Assembly (NCBI GenBank): GCA_025765595.1
Contig: JAIVFH010000500.1
Span: forward strand, 1 to 16,962
Length of the DNA stretch: 16,962 nt
Reading direction: 5' to 3'
Source: Obelidium mucronatum
Taxonomy: Eukaryota > Chytridiomycota > Chytridiomycetes > Chytridiales > Chytriomycetaceae
Shown here: positions 1 to 9,074 of the stretch, in pieces
Layout of the letters: every line of letters starts with the position of its first letter
Numbering within the stretch: the first letter of the stretch is position 1
Program-made: the position numbers and the translations under genes
The notes under the pieces: generated by a model
What the model was told of the DNA's origin: nothing
Databases searched by the model: none
What the model saw: the letters and a program-made list of their open reading frames with translations, nothing else

Positions 1-936
1 CTTTCGCGTAACAGCACGACTCAAATTGTGTGTCGACACTGGACGCGAAGTATCGGGATCGCTAGCGCAAACTGTTCAACGTGATGCTGCAATGATCGCA
101 CTGGAACGCGTCGGTGAGTTTTGCTCTTCCTTCCCATGCTTCCGCAAAATATTCGCTTTATAGACGTCCTTTTTTTTGCTAATGTCTTTTGATCTACTGT
201 TTTTTTTTCAAAAAAGTCTCTTTGATGGCAAGCACGGAGCAGATTCTCGAAGATTTTAACCTGGCTGTCCAAAACTCATATGTCGATCCAATGGACTACA
301 ACGATCTTTACAACTACTTTTTAATGGTGGTGAGTTTTTTTTCTGCCTGTACTTTGGTAATGTAACGACTGGTTTCACAATAAGCAACAACGGGTAAATC
401 CTACCGACTCCATCCTTTTCGGATACAGCAACGCAGAATACCTAATTGTTCGCGGAGACAACAACCTAATCGGTGTAGTCCTACTCAAAAACCACACAAA
501 CTGTCCAATTTGTGACTCATCCTGTCCAGCCCATTTGTCCAGAAAAACAAATTCAAGCCAAACTTTCAAATCCGGTTCCCAATTTCAGACTTTCGGATGT
601 GGAACTCCATCACGCTTGACGCGGCTGCTGGTTCGTCGTTCCCGGTTCTTCAACGGCCTTGGTATATTCAAGGTTCTGCGCGTAGTATTGCTAATGCAAG
701 TGTTCAATGGACCGCTCCTTACTTTAACGTGAATGCCACGTTTGCGGCGATCACTGCAAATCGCGGAATATGGTCCAAGAATGGAACGTTCCTTGGAGTC
801 TTTGGTATCAACTTTACGTACAAGACTTTGGTGCCGCTCGTCAAGAAACTGCTGTCTTCACCTTCCTCCTTCATGGTAAGTAAATAGCAAACCATCAATT
901 CGTTTTATAACAAACAAATTATAACTCCAACCATTC

Positions 937-972
<36 letters not shown>
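937..972. repeat. T25-A11 homopolymer tract in intron of the dCache gene
   Basis: An uninterrupted run of 25 T (937-961) is followed directly by 11 A (962-972), inside the intron 876-983. The T run lies just upstream of the CAG acceptor at 981-983 and could serve as an over-long pyrimidine tract. The adjoining A run makes the junction self-complementary. Exact lengths of such tracts are unreliable in most assemblies. Confidence 0.9.
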
Positions 973-1448
973 TAACCCTCCAGTTTCTCATGACCCATCG
1001 CGGCGAAATGCTAGTTTCTTATTTCCCGAAGACTTGGGTAATTCCACTGCAGGCACAATCAAGAACCTTAAAGAATGCACGACTCCAACACTCTGTTAAA
1101 ATCTACGAAGCGTTGAACGCGGCTCTGAAAGCTAACCAAACATACGAATCCCTTGGACCTATCGCCATGTACGATATGGATGGGATTTGGATCCAAGTCA
1201 CAGTTACAACCCAATTAACACCGCCCCTTATAATCGTGAATGGCGCGTCGGAAAAAGGACTCTACAGGAGACTATGATACAATCTTGGATAATTTGAAAA
1301 GATGAGTTATCGCAAAGTGCAAGGAATATGGTTGGTTCTGGTGTCGGCATCTTCTTGGCGATGTTGGTGCTTGGTGTTACATTCACTTGGTACTTATCTC
1401 GAAACCAATGCAGAAACTTGGCGTTCATCTTGAAATGGTAAACCAAAA

Positions 1449-1450
<2 letters not shown>

Positions 1451-1504
<54 letters not shown>
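1451..1504. repeat. A54 homopolymer tract in intron
   Basis: An uninterrupted A run of about 54 nt begins 13 nt after the putative donor at 1438 (GTAAAC), inside the last intron of the dCache gene. It is the longest homopolymer in the window and is in sense A orientation relative to its gene, unlike the T-sense tracts in the two minus-strand genes. Confidence 0.9.
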
Positions 1505-1507
<3 letters not shown>

Positions 1508-1885
1508 CTTGTTTTTTCCCTCTTACTTATTTTAGTTGTTTTTTCATGCCAGGCAAAGAACTTTGAATTCAAAAAGATTATGGACGGCGGCGGCTTTGGA
1601 AAAGCCAGTTTCATCAAGGAACTGGGTGTTATCCATGTCTCCTTCTTTGCAATGATTGAAAACTTTGCGTTTGCAATCAAGAGAAATCAGTCTTTTCAAC
1701 CCAGCGAAAAGTCGAGTAAACAGCACAGAGGGTCAATCATTCCAGGACCCAATACAACTCAGCAGTCTCTTGCAAGATCCCCCTCCAAAAAATCAAACTG
1801 CTGACAAAAAAAGAACACAGCATGAAACGCTACTTTTGTATTCTATGCACCAAAAAATGGAAAAAAAAAGAAATACAAGTTTTTC

Positions 1886-1895
1886 TTTATTTATT
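1886..1895 (-). promoter_or_regulatory. overlapping AATAAA polyadenylation signals
   Basis: The plus-strand text TTTATTTATT reads as two overlapping AATAAA hexamers on the minus strand, 14-23 nt beyond the stop codon of the 778-aa membrane protein gene. The convergent gap to the dCache gene is only 104 bp (1805-1908), so the two 3' UTRs probably overlap. The assignment rests on motif and position only. Confidence 0.4.
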
Positions 1896-1908
1896 CAGAC
1901 TACTACTT

Positions 1909-3466
1909 TTACTTTGCTCCCGACTCCCAACATACTCCCTGCCCAAAGATAAAGAAACCACCCGTTTCGGCCGATGTATTAGAATACTCCCCCTTCGCAT
2001 CTCCCACCGTCCGAACATCCTCTCCGATTTTCACTTTAACCTTTGACAAATGCCTCTGAATACTTCTCGTGCTATGATCCCCGTTTTCAATGTCTCGAAT
2101 ACATTTCGTAATCATCTCCCGCATATGATGCAACAACAACAATGGCGAATTGAGAATCAACGCAACATGGTCGTTGAGCGCGTTTCCACCTGAACACCGG
2201 ATCCACCGTATCAGATAAACCAAGTGCAGGAATAAACAAATGGCGGAAGCAGTGACAATAATCAGACTCGTGTTGCTCGGCATGTCAATGACACCTGCTT
2301 CTTGGATACCAGAGAAAGCGCACGACCCCGTCACGTTTTGATTGTATTGTAATAGGATATAATGACTAACAGCCCCGATTGCACCGCCAATCGCCTGCCA
2401 CGAGTGATCAACGTCGAAAAGGCCAACGCCATCATTGTTTCGACCCCACTGAAACAGAGACGGTACAGCGCCAAATTCCATTGGACTATACGTGGTGTGA
2501 TCAAACATCAATTTCAAAGCATCTGCGAACCACTTTATCAGGTTTATAGTCTCCTTGTCGTCGTGTAATGATGGGTTCATTGCTTTCATCACGTCTTTGG
2601 TGCTGACATGAGTACTCGACTTGTGTTTGACAACTAGTTTGCTGGACACCCTGATTTCTTGGATTTGCCCACCAGCAACCATACCCCACTCATCGGCAAC
2701 GAAATTGAATTTAATCATGCCCCGATTGATGGTGTACACAATATCGCAATACTGTATCACATCTTGATCGATTAAGCTGGTGAAATCATGACTCTCTGCC
2801 GGAATTGTTATAGATATTGTGGCGTTATAGCTGTAATTTTCCAGAACACTTGCTACAATCTCAAGAGAAAGCGTGTGAGGCTTCTGGTTTGTACTTCCTG
2901 ACTGAAGTGCTGCGACTGGGTCACTGCATACTACGCTATATGCATAAACAGCACCTTTACCTTCAACAATAAACTCTTTGCTGGGCGCTACCAATGGATA
3001 AGCAGAAAATCCCCCAACTAATCCATCAGACAAGGGTAGTCCATAATTGTAAATGGAAGACAGTGAGGTTTCACCCATCATAAAATTCCCCAAATCGCGA
3101 GGCATGAGTGGGGCTGTAGGATACGTTGCTGGAATGCAAGGAAACAAGCCCATGCTTGAAACGATACCGGTCCATTTCATTTGTAGCAAGAGATACCAAA
3201 TTGCTCCCTCCACTGACAAGAGAGACGCGAGAAAGGCATAACGAAGGTAAAATGCAGTTGGCGGTATGAAAGATGTTGGCGGACGTGCAATAGAAGATAG
3301 TGGGATGCCTCGCTTTGTTTTGATGAGGGAATTGGCAACATAGTCCTTTCCAATGAGTTGACAAAGCCCATATCCAGAAATGATGGTCATTTTGCCAACA
3401 GCTCCGAGAAATGCATGAATGAAATTGTCTATCATATGGTTGAGTTTTAAGAAAAAACCAAAACCG

Positions 3467-3509
<43 letters not shown>

Positions 3510-4339
3510 GATCCAAACTCACAGAATTTGATGGAAGGCAGTGCAAACCCCTCAATAACCAACACTAATACAATAGTTACAATAATCATAAATAAGTTAA
3601 ATGCAGAATAGGCATAGATTTGGATCTTGTTGGAGTTGAGGGCAATGACGGCCATTTTAAACAGGAAGGTAGACTGAATAACTTGGATAGTTTTTTCGCC
3701 CAGAAAGTAAAGGAGTGTCGTGGAGTGGTTGAGCGAGGAGGCAAATGATTGGGCTTTCGCGGCACCGAGTGGATTTCGCGATAGAGACGAGTACTTTCCG
3801 GGCAACAGAGACTTTGACCCATTGCCGTAGCTGGCGTTCATTTCATCGCGCACGTCCTGCATCTCTTCTTCTTCGTCCTCGTCCTCGTCGCCGTCGCCAA
3901 TCCGTGTTATCCTCGGGGCAGCGGCCGAGATGCGCAGCGTCTTTTTAGCGGCCGAAGCGGATATTCTCGGGTCGCAGTAGGACACGGACAGCGAGCGCGG
4001 CTGAGCCTGTGTCGTTGTCTGTGTCGTTGTCTGAGTGTGGGTGCCAGTGTGGGTGTCCAGGATCGGCACGGGCAGATTGCCGCTCGCCGATGAACGCGCA
4101 GACGCGCTTCGGGGCCCTGCGGCTTCCGCCCGCGGCGCAGCGAGATTGGCGGGCGACGCGCTGTCTCTGTCTTTGTCTCTTTCTTTGTCTCTTTCTCTTT
4201 CCCTTTCTCGGTCTCTGCTCGGCGAGCCTGGCAGCGGCCCAGACGCGTCCGGCAGCGAGCTGGTCCACGACGCCGACGCCGATGCCGGCGCGCTGCCTTT
4301 GAGCGCCGAGCGCAGGCCGTCGACGCGCGGGGTTTCCAT
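1909..4339 (-). CDS. unrecognised multi-pass membrane protein with low-complexity N-terminus and large glycosylatable ectodomain
   Basis: Two exons, 3523-4339 and 1909-3428, join in frame (phase 1) across intron 3429-3522 to give 778 aa. Residues 1-205 are low complexity: Ala/Ser/Pro-rich, an Arg/Glu/Asp/Lys block (42-59), a Thr/Gln block (100-112) and an acidic run (148-160). Hydrophobic segments lie at about 246-266 and 335-356, with a weaker one at about 212-233, and a last one at about 659-679. Between 357 and 658 is a roughly 300-residue region with sequons (NYS, NAT, NVT, NTS), so it is probably extracytoplasmic. The roughly 100-residue tail would then be cytosolic. I recognise no domain. 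Overall form suggests a surface receptor or sensor, but that is inference. The first about 500 coding bases are far more GC-rich than the rest. The ATG at 4339 is the first in frame, and the Ral gene ends 115 bp upstream. Confidence 0.75.
3467..3506. repeat. A40 homopolymer tract (T in sense) in intron
   Basis: About 40 consecutive A on the plus strand, read as T in the sense of the 778-aa membrane protein gene. The tract starts 16 nt after the donor GTGAGT (3517-3522) and lies wholly in the intron 3429-3522. If the intron were retained, translation would enter a poly-Phe stretch. Confidence 0.9.
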
Positions 4340-4454
4340 TGGCCGTTGAGTTTGGGGAACCCACTTTTTTTAATTAAATAAACAGCAAAGGCAGGAGATT
4401 CTATTTGTGTCTTTACTGTTGATAATAACGATTAACCATAGAGAGTTGTGCTAT

Positions 4455-5138
4455 TTACAAGAGCCGACAGCACCCGCCCCCGGCTGCTTTCTCGGCCCCC
4501 ACATTGGCCTGGCCCTGGTCCTTGCGATCTCTAATCTTCCTCATCAGCATGTGAAACGCTTCCTCAACGTTTACTCGCGTTTTGGCACTCGCCTCCAAGT
4601 ACGTGCATCCCCACTGCTTTGCCCGCGCTTCCGCTTCCCGTGAGCTGACCTTCCTTTCGGATTCCAAATCGCATTTGTTTCCCACAAGAATAAACGGTAT
4701 TTGTTCATTATCGAGAACTCTGCAGATTTGATCACGAAACTCTTGTGTGTGCTCAAATGACTCTTGTTCACACAAGGAAAACACGCACAAGAATCCTTCA
4801 CCGGATCGATAATAGTTGTCTCGAATAGCCGCCTTTTAAAAAAATATTGAGTGAGAAAGAAATATATTGTGTTAGTAGCGCGTCGATTGTTTCTCCCCTC
4901 TACAAACATATTCTTCCTGTCCTGCAGTATCCAAAATATCCACAAAGCACTCTTGCCCATCAAGAGCAACTTTCTTTCGATATGAGTCGGCTTTCGTAGG
5001 ATCGTATTCTTCGACAAAGTCTCCGTACATGAACTGCAGTGTCAAGGCAGACTTTCCAACTCCACCGCTTCCCACCATGATCACTTTATGGAGAGGAGGC
5101 TCGCCTGTTTTCGCTGGTTTCACCATTATTTCCTTCAC
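4455..5138 (-). CDS. Ral-like small GTPase of the Ras family
   Basis: Exons 4908-5138 and 4455-4832 join at phase 0 across a 75-bp intron to give 202 aa, close to the length of animal RalA/B (206). The visible G motifs are P-loop GSGGVGKS (23-30), switch [10 protein letters not shown] (45-53), DTAGQ (70-74), NKCD (129-132) and SAK (159-161). The switch I/effector sequence [10 protein letters not shown] is the Ral signature and differs from Ras and Rap. The protein ends in CCRLL, a CaaX box whose terminal Leu predicts geranylgeranylation, as in Ral. Known Ral proteins recruit exocyst subunits and control exocytosis; here that is by homology. Gln73 of DTAGQ is present, so intrinsic GTP hydrolysis should be normal. 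NMD3 ends 111 bp upstream in the same orientation. Confidence 0.9.
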
Positions 5139-5249
5139 ACAGTGTCAGGAAGCGTAAAAATGATATCTCAATAGGTCAGGTCTGTCTTTGCAGGTTATGA
5201 AAATCTTTGTTGATTGACTTGGACGAAAAAAAAAAGAACAAATTGTCTA

Positions 5250-6311
5250 CTACTGCATTTCCCCTTCATCCCCTTCACCATCCTCGGCGGCGAATTCTTC
5301 TGCGCCATCTTCATTAATGGCCATGCCATCCATAAGTTCTTCAAGTAATTCGGTTTCATCGATTTCTGGGAAGTCATCTTCTGACTCCTCTTCTGAATCT
5401 GCACCGTCTTCCACCATAGTAGCATCTTGCCCACTGGACTGCTTTGTAGGCTCTGTAAAAAAAATGACAAACCAAGGGAAGTTAGATTCAGCCACCATCC
5501 CCCCACCACCCATATCCCCCCCAACACTTACGTTTATACAAGTTCATCATTCCACGCAACTCTGGATCCTCTTCAATATCCCTCAAGAACAATTCATAAT
5601 CCTGATCCGCCTTAGCCTTCTCAGCCTTACTTTTCCCAATCGCTTCCACCTCCTCTTCAACCGTAATCGTCTTGAGCTTCCAATTTCTCGACTTGATCTT
5701 CTTGCGCGCGTTGGGGTACGATTTACGCACGAGAATAATATCAGGAATGTTGCCTTGGTTTTTCCCGCCTTTCGCGGTAAACTTTTCCCAGTTTTCGTCG
5801 TTGAAGTTGGCGTTACGTAGATCGTAGCCGAGCACGTGGTCTCCGGGACGTAAAATGTTTCCCAAGTGTGTTCGCACAATGTAGGTGGTGGAGAGGTCTT
5901 TGGTTTTGGCTACTTCGGCAGAGGCGAGGCCGAATTGTTTGTTGTGGACGCGTTCGTGGGTGATGTCAATCACGTAGAATTCAACCAAGTCAACAATTGT
6001 GCAGAGGGAGACGCATGGTTGGTCCCAGTAGACAGTGTTCCGCATATCAGCGACTTTTGTTATGAAAAAGAAGAGGGGGGGTATGTCAAGCACTTGAAAA
6101 AACACAAAAAACTTTTTTGAGTTTTGAATAAACTTACTCTTTAACGTGTTTGGATCCAAAATCGACAAGGAGTTGCTCACTTTGTTGCAAAGAACTAATG
6201 GACTGATGTCTGAAAGGGATTTGGCGACTTTCGCAGGCAACACAGTTAAATCATCCTAGAAAAAAAAACAGCCAAATAAATATGTGAGTGTTGAGCAATG
6301 CAAAGAAATTC

Positions 6312-6355
<44 letters not shown>

Positions 6356-7449
6356 AAAACCACAGTACCTTGCAAATAGGAACAATTTCAAGAGAGTAAC
6401 TGAACTTGTAGTTGGCTGTTCCACTATGAATATCCTGTGAAATCAGTTGCTCTGACGTCTTTAATTTGGCGGGGACCACGCTTTGCAAGAATTCAACCAT
6501 TCGAATCGCATGGGATCTATTTGTGTAATAGAAATCGATTCCGTCTTTGGCTTCCTTGATGTTTGTGGTGTTTTGGTGGGCGTTGTGCTTCAAGATGACC
6601 TGTTCAAGCCTGTAAAAAATAAAATAAAATAAAGAAACACGAAATTTTCAGAACATCAAAAGATAAACGGGCAATACAAAGAAAGGCAGTACATACCACA
6701 AAAAGGTTCTCTTATGGGAAACCTTTTGACGAACTTGAACAACAGCCTTCCAAGTCAACTGGGCAGCAACACGGGTACATTCCTCACATTGCTGAGTACT
6801 GACCATATATTCAACCACAAATACTTGTTGCAAGATGGTGTTGGAGAAGACCTGTTTTTGTGATTCCGAATCCAAATTTAGCTCCCCACCACACAAGAAA
6901 AATCAAAAGAACTCCGCCACACACACACACACCTCCTTTTGGATCGTCAGCTTCACTTTGATTCTTCGCGAGTGCGGTTCCGTCCAAATAAATCCAGCAT
7001 CCACAAGCCTCACTTTCGAAAGACCCCGCAACTTCTTCAAACACAGTGTCAACAACTCTTTACTTTCCAGCTCAGCGACAACCCAGACGTTTGGCGGCTG
7101 CAAGTATCTGGTACAAAAAAAAACAAAGAAATAATGAGGGAGTCAGTGAGAAATGTTGGAAAGCCCATTTGGGTTTCTCCCAAACCTGTCACAACCCTTG
7201 CAGTAATGAACAGTAGCCTGTTTCGGGATCCCTTCCGTGATATCGACATCGCTTCTGATGCAGTTGATGCACATGTTGGCTGGGTTGGGGGCAATCACCG
7301 TTCCACATGAGGCACAGAGACTGTTTTTATGCAACCATATGAATTTTAGGCGCACTGTTTCTCCCCCCCGCAATCTGACTTGAGCAGATCAAGATCGAAG
7401 CAATAACTCACATGCGCTGCTCTGTGAGTGATGGATTGTGCAACTCCAT
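5250..7449 (-). CDS. NMD3: 60S ribosomal subunit export adaptor NMD3
   Basis: Eight exons (7412-7449, 7186-7320, 6933-7107, 6697-6851, 6369-6609, 6138-6255, 5532-6053, 5250-5452) join in frame to give 528 aa, against about 500-520 in the family. The N-terminus has the NMD3 zinc-binding CxxC pairs (C15/C18, C30/C33, C53/C56), the NPANMC and EGIPKQ motifs, and a later CEEC pair. KVRLVDAGFIWTEPHS, QVRQKVSHK and LISQDIHS are family-diagnostic. The acidic C-terminus carries a Leu-rich stretch LLEELMDGMAI (497-507) that fits the Crm1-dependent export signal known in NMD3. NMD3 binds pre-60S subunits in the nucleus and escorts them to the cytoplasm. The start is set by a 38-nt first exon with ATG at 7449; joining restores ILCASCG, as in other NMD3 proteins. 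Intron 5 holds a T41 tract, and the intron 3 donor lies in a GT repeat. Confidence 0.95.
6313..6353. repeat. A41 homopolymer tract (T in sense) in NMD3 intron 5
   Basis: About 41 consecutive A on the plus strand, T in the NMD3 sense, within intron 6256-6368. It begins 15 nt after the donor (GTACTG, 6363-6368), almost the same offset as the tract in the 778-aa membrane gene. The normal pyrimidine tract and TAG acceptor are separate, at 6257-6270. Confidence 0.9.
6919..6932. repeat. (AC)7 microsatellite at the NMD3 intron 3 donor
   Basis: Seven AC units on the plus strand give GTGTGTGTGTGTGT directly after the exon 3 end (6933) in the NMD3 sense. The first GT is the donor that keeps the phase-0 join KE/VFSN. 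Any of the following GTs would add two bases and shift the frame. Confidence 0.85.
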
Positions 7450-7598
7450 AGTTCTTCCAGGTTTCAAAAAAAAAGAATTTACAAAAAAAAAAAGAAAGAA
7501 ATGTTGACCAGTTCTAATATTTACTTGTTAATTATTTCCCCCGCCTCACACTTCTTCATAGAGCTGTTAACTCCCCACCCCATCCCATGATTTTTCAC

Positions 7599-9074
7599 TC
7601 ATTTATTTGCGGAAAACGTACTCATGCTTAAAGTCACATGGTTGGTTAAGGCTTCAACCGAGTTCAGGAGGTTATTTGTCTTGCAAAATTCGAACGATAG
7701 CTCATGTGCATTGTCATTCTAAGAAGGAGAAATAAAAGAGAGATACTGGGCTTAATATCCGTTGCTTCGGGTTATTCTCTTTTTTTTTTTTCCAACCTCG
7801 TGAACTGGCAACATCCTAAACACACCAGTTTTGATTTCAACCTTCAAGCAGCACAACAACTTTCCTCGCAACAAGACAGCATTTCCAGTGCCACCGCTGC
7901 TGCTATTAGCCATGTTTTGGCTTACACTCGACTGGCTCCCTTTCATTGGATCCTGATGTTCAGCCGGTAGTGTGGTACCTGTCGCCGGTGTAGCAGGCAG
8001 AGACGGAAGAGGTCGAAACAAGGATCCACTTCCACCCCTTTCCTCGTGCCGTTTCTTTGATGAATGCTGGTGCTGGTGCTGTTGCAGAGTCTGCGCACTG
8101 CCTCCCAGCCCTGCGCGACTACTGCTACTTCCACCACCACCAGTACCACTCATCATTGCAGCTCCCGTACTCGATGTAATGGTGTTTGTTGTGGTTGGTC
8201 GTTTTAATTCCTGTTGAAAGTATCTTCCTGACGCTGATCCGATGGGTTTCACGGGGCCAGTGGCACTGGTCGTAGGGGTTGAATGTTTTAAAACTGATGC
8301 AGCGGCGGAACTGGATCTCCGTATGGAGTCCTTCGTGTCTTGAACATCTTCGAATTTTTCAGGTAAACTATTATTGCACAGGAGAGAGTTGTAGGGTTTC
8401 AAAGAACAAATGAGTAAGTAAGATAAAATTAAAAAATTAAAAGATGGAAAGATGAAAAAAAAAGAGTCAAGTGAAAGGCTTGGTTTTTTTTTGTTAGGGG
8501 ATACCTTTGTCGCCAAATTGAAATCCTCTCCACGTATGACATGGGTTGGTTTTTGGATAATTTCGTATGGAGTTTAAGATTCTCTTCCGTCAATAGGGGA
8601 CTGTTTTAGTGGTGGCTGTCAATCGAGGCGTGTGGGGGAGGCAAAAAAAAAAGTTGAAATTAAAAAAACTAACGGAGAAATTGGCGAAGAAAGCTGGGGC
8701 GGTGGAGATGCAGATGTAATGGTTCTGTTGTTGATATTAGATTGCTGATTATTTTGACTTTGTGGGTGGTGGTGGTGTTGATGCAGATGCGAAATATTGG
8801 AAACAGTTGGTGGACGCGATCCTGTTGTTGTATATGGAGTACTTGGCTTTGAAAGCGCCTTGGTAGCCGTGGACAGCAACTGTTTATTAGAAGATGCCAG
8901 TTTTGACGTGGAGTGGTGGTGGTGGTGTTGAGCATAGAGCCGATTGTGCAGTTCCAAGTGACTGAGAGTTGAAGGCTTGCGACTTTTGATCCCAAGCGCA
9001 GCAATATTTGCACTGTTTGGCACCGACAGATATTCAAAGTGATCAGAAGAGGTTGTATAGCTGGCCCGATTCAT
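7599..9074 (-). CDS. Ser/Thr/His-rich protein of unknown function with a conserved-looking C-terminal segment
   Basis: Four exons (8674-9074, 8505-8600, 7797-8367, 7599-7718) join in frame to give 395 aa. Residues 1-133 are Ser/Thr/Asn/Gln-rich with His runs (QHHHHH; HQHHHH). A short ordered stretch spans the second exon (LLTEENLKLHTKL...YVERISIWRQ), ending at a Trp-Arg-Gln motif. Next comes a Ser/Gly-rich, basic linker. The last 55 residues look folded: VEIKTGVFRMLPVHE-NDNAHELSFEFCK-TNNLLNSVEALTNHV, a strand-strand-helix-helix style pattern. I do not recognise the family. The start at 9074 is the first ATG that fits. A good acceptor (GTGTGTGCAG at about 9127) sits upstream in the same open frame, so an extra 5' exon is possible. 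At the 3' end, a donor GTACGT (7616-7621) could instead splice to a tiny exon ending near 7556. The gaps are 145 bp from COG4 and 149 bp to NMD3. Confidence 0.65.

Larger units (their letters stand above)
1..1804 (+). pseudogene. dCache-type receptor-like membrane protein, 3' part, with frame breaks near the end
   Basis: The gene enters from the left edge, so its start is missing. Joined exons 2-113, 217-329, 385-511, 589-875 and 984 onward keep frame across four GT-AG introns. They encode an extracellular sensor-like region with the dCache hallmark RPWYIQGSAR (about 655-690) followed by W-T-x-PYF, and several N-x-S/T sequons. A membrane segment (FLAMLVLGVTFTWYL, about 1352-1396) precedes a juxtamembrane LRNLA-like stretch, then a last exon (about 1553-1804) with FEFKKIMDGG and a basic Ser-rich tail, with stop at 1802. 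No kinase, cyclase or other output domain follows. From about 1030 the frame needs several single-base corrections (near 1030, 1095, 1239, 1300 and at the last splice junction), so it may be a decaying gene or locally mis-assembled. dCache folds bind small ligands in known sensors; the ligand here is unknown. The family call is by pattern only. Confidence 0.55.

Noticed and set aside
1024..1070. 15-nt GT...AG stretch (gtaattccactgcag) in the dCache gene as a tiny intron
   Set aside because: Far shorter than any other intron here (50 bp or more), and its removal would not fix the frame since it is a multiple of three.
1451..1504. Poly(A) as the tail of an inserted retrogene or SINE
   Set aside because: No flanking coding or SINE-like body or clear target-site duplication is visible by eye. 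Kept only as a hypothesis in the homopolymer finding.
3071..3522. Continuous open frame through the poly-T intron of the membrane gene, giving a poly-Phe protein
   Set aside because: The GTGAGT donor at 3517-3522 and acceptor before 3428 restore the long frame perfectly. The read-through product loses the following membrane region, so it is intron sequence.
4160..4215. Short-period CT/GA repeat as a separate regulatory repeat
   Set aside because: It lies inside the coding exon and simply encodes the Arg/Glu/Asp/Lys block of the membrane protein.
4009..4349. Two plus-strand open frames opposite the GC-rich first exon of the 778-aa gene
   Set aside because: They are antisense shadows of a repetitive GC-rich exon, made of Leu/Ser/Arg repeats with no independent signals.
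5317..5820. 167-codon plus-strand open frame opposite NMD3
   Set aside because: Ser-rich antisense shadow of the acidic NMD3 C-terminus and intron 7.
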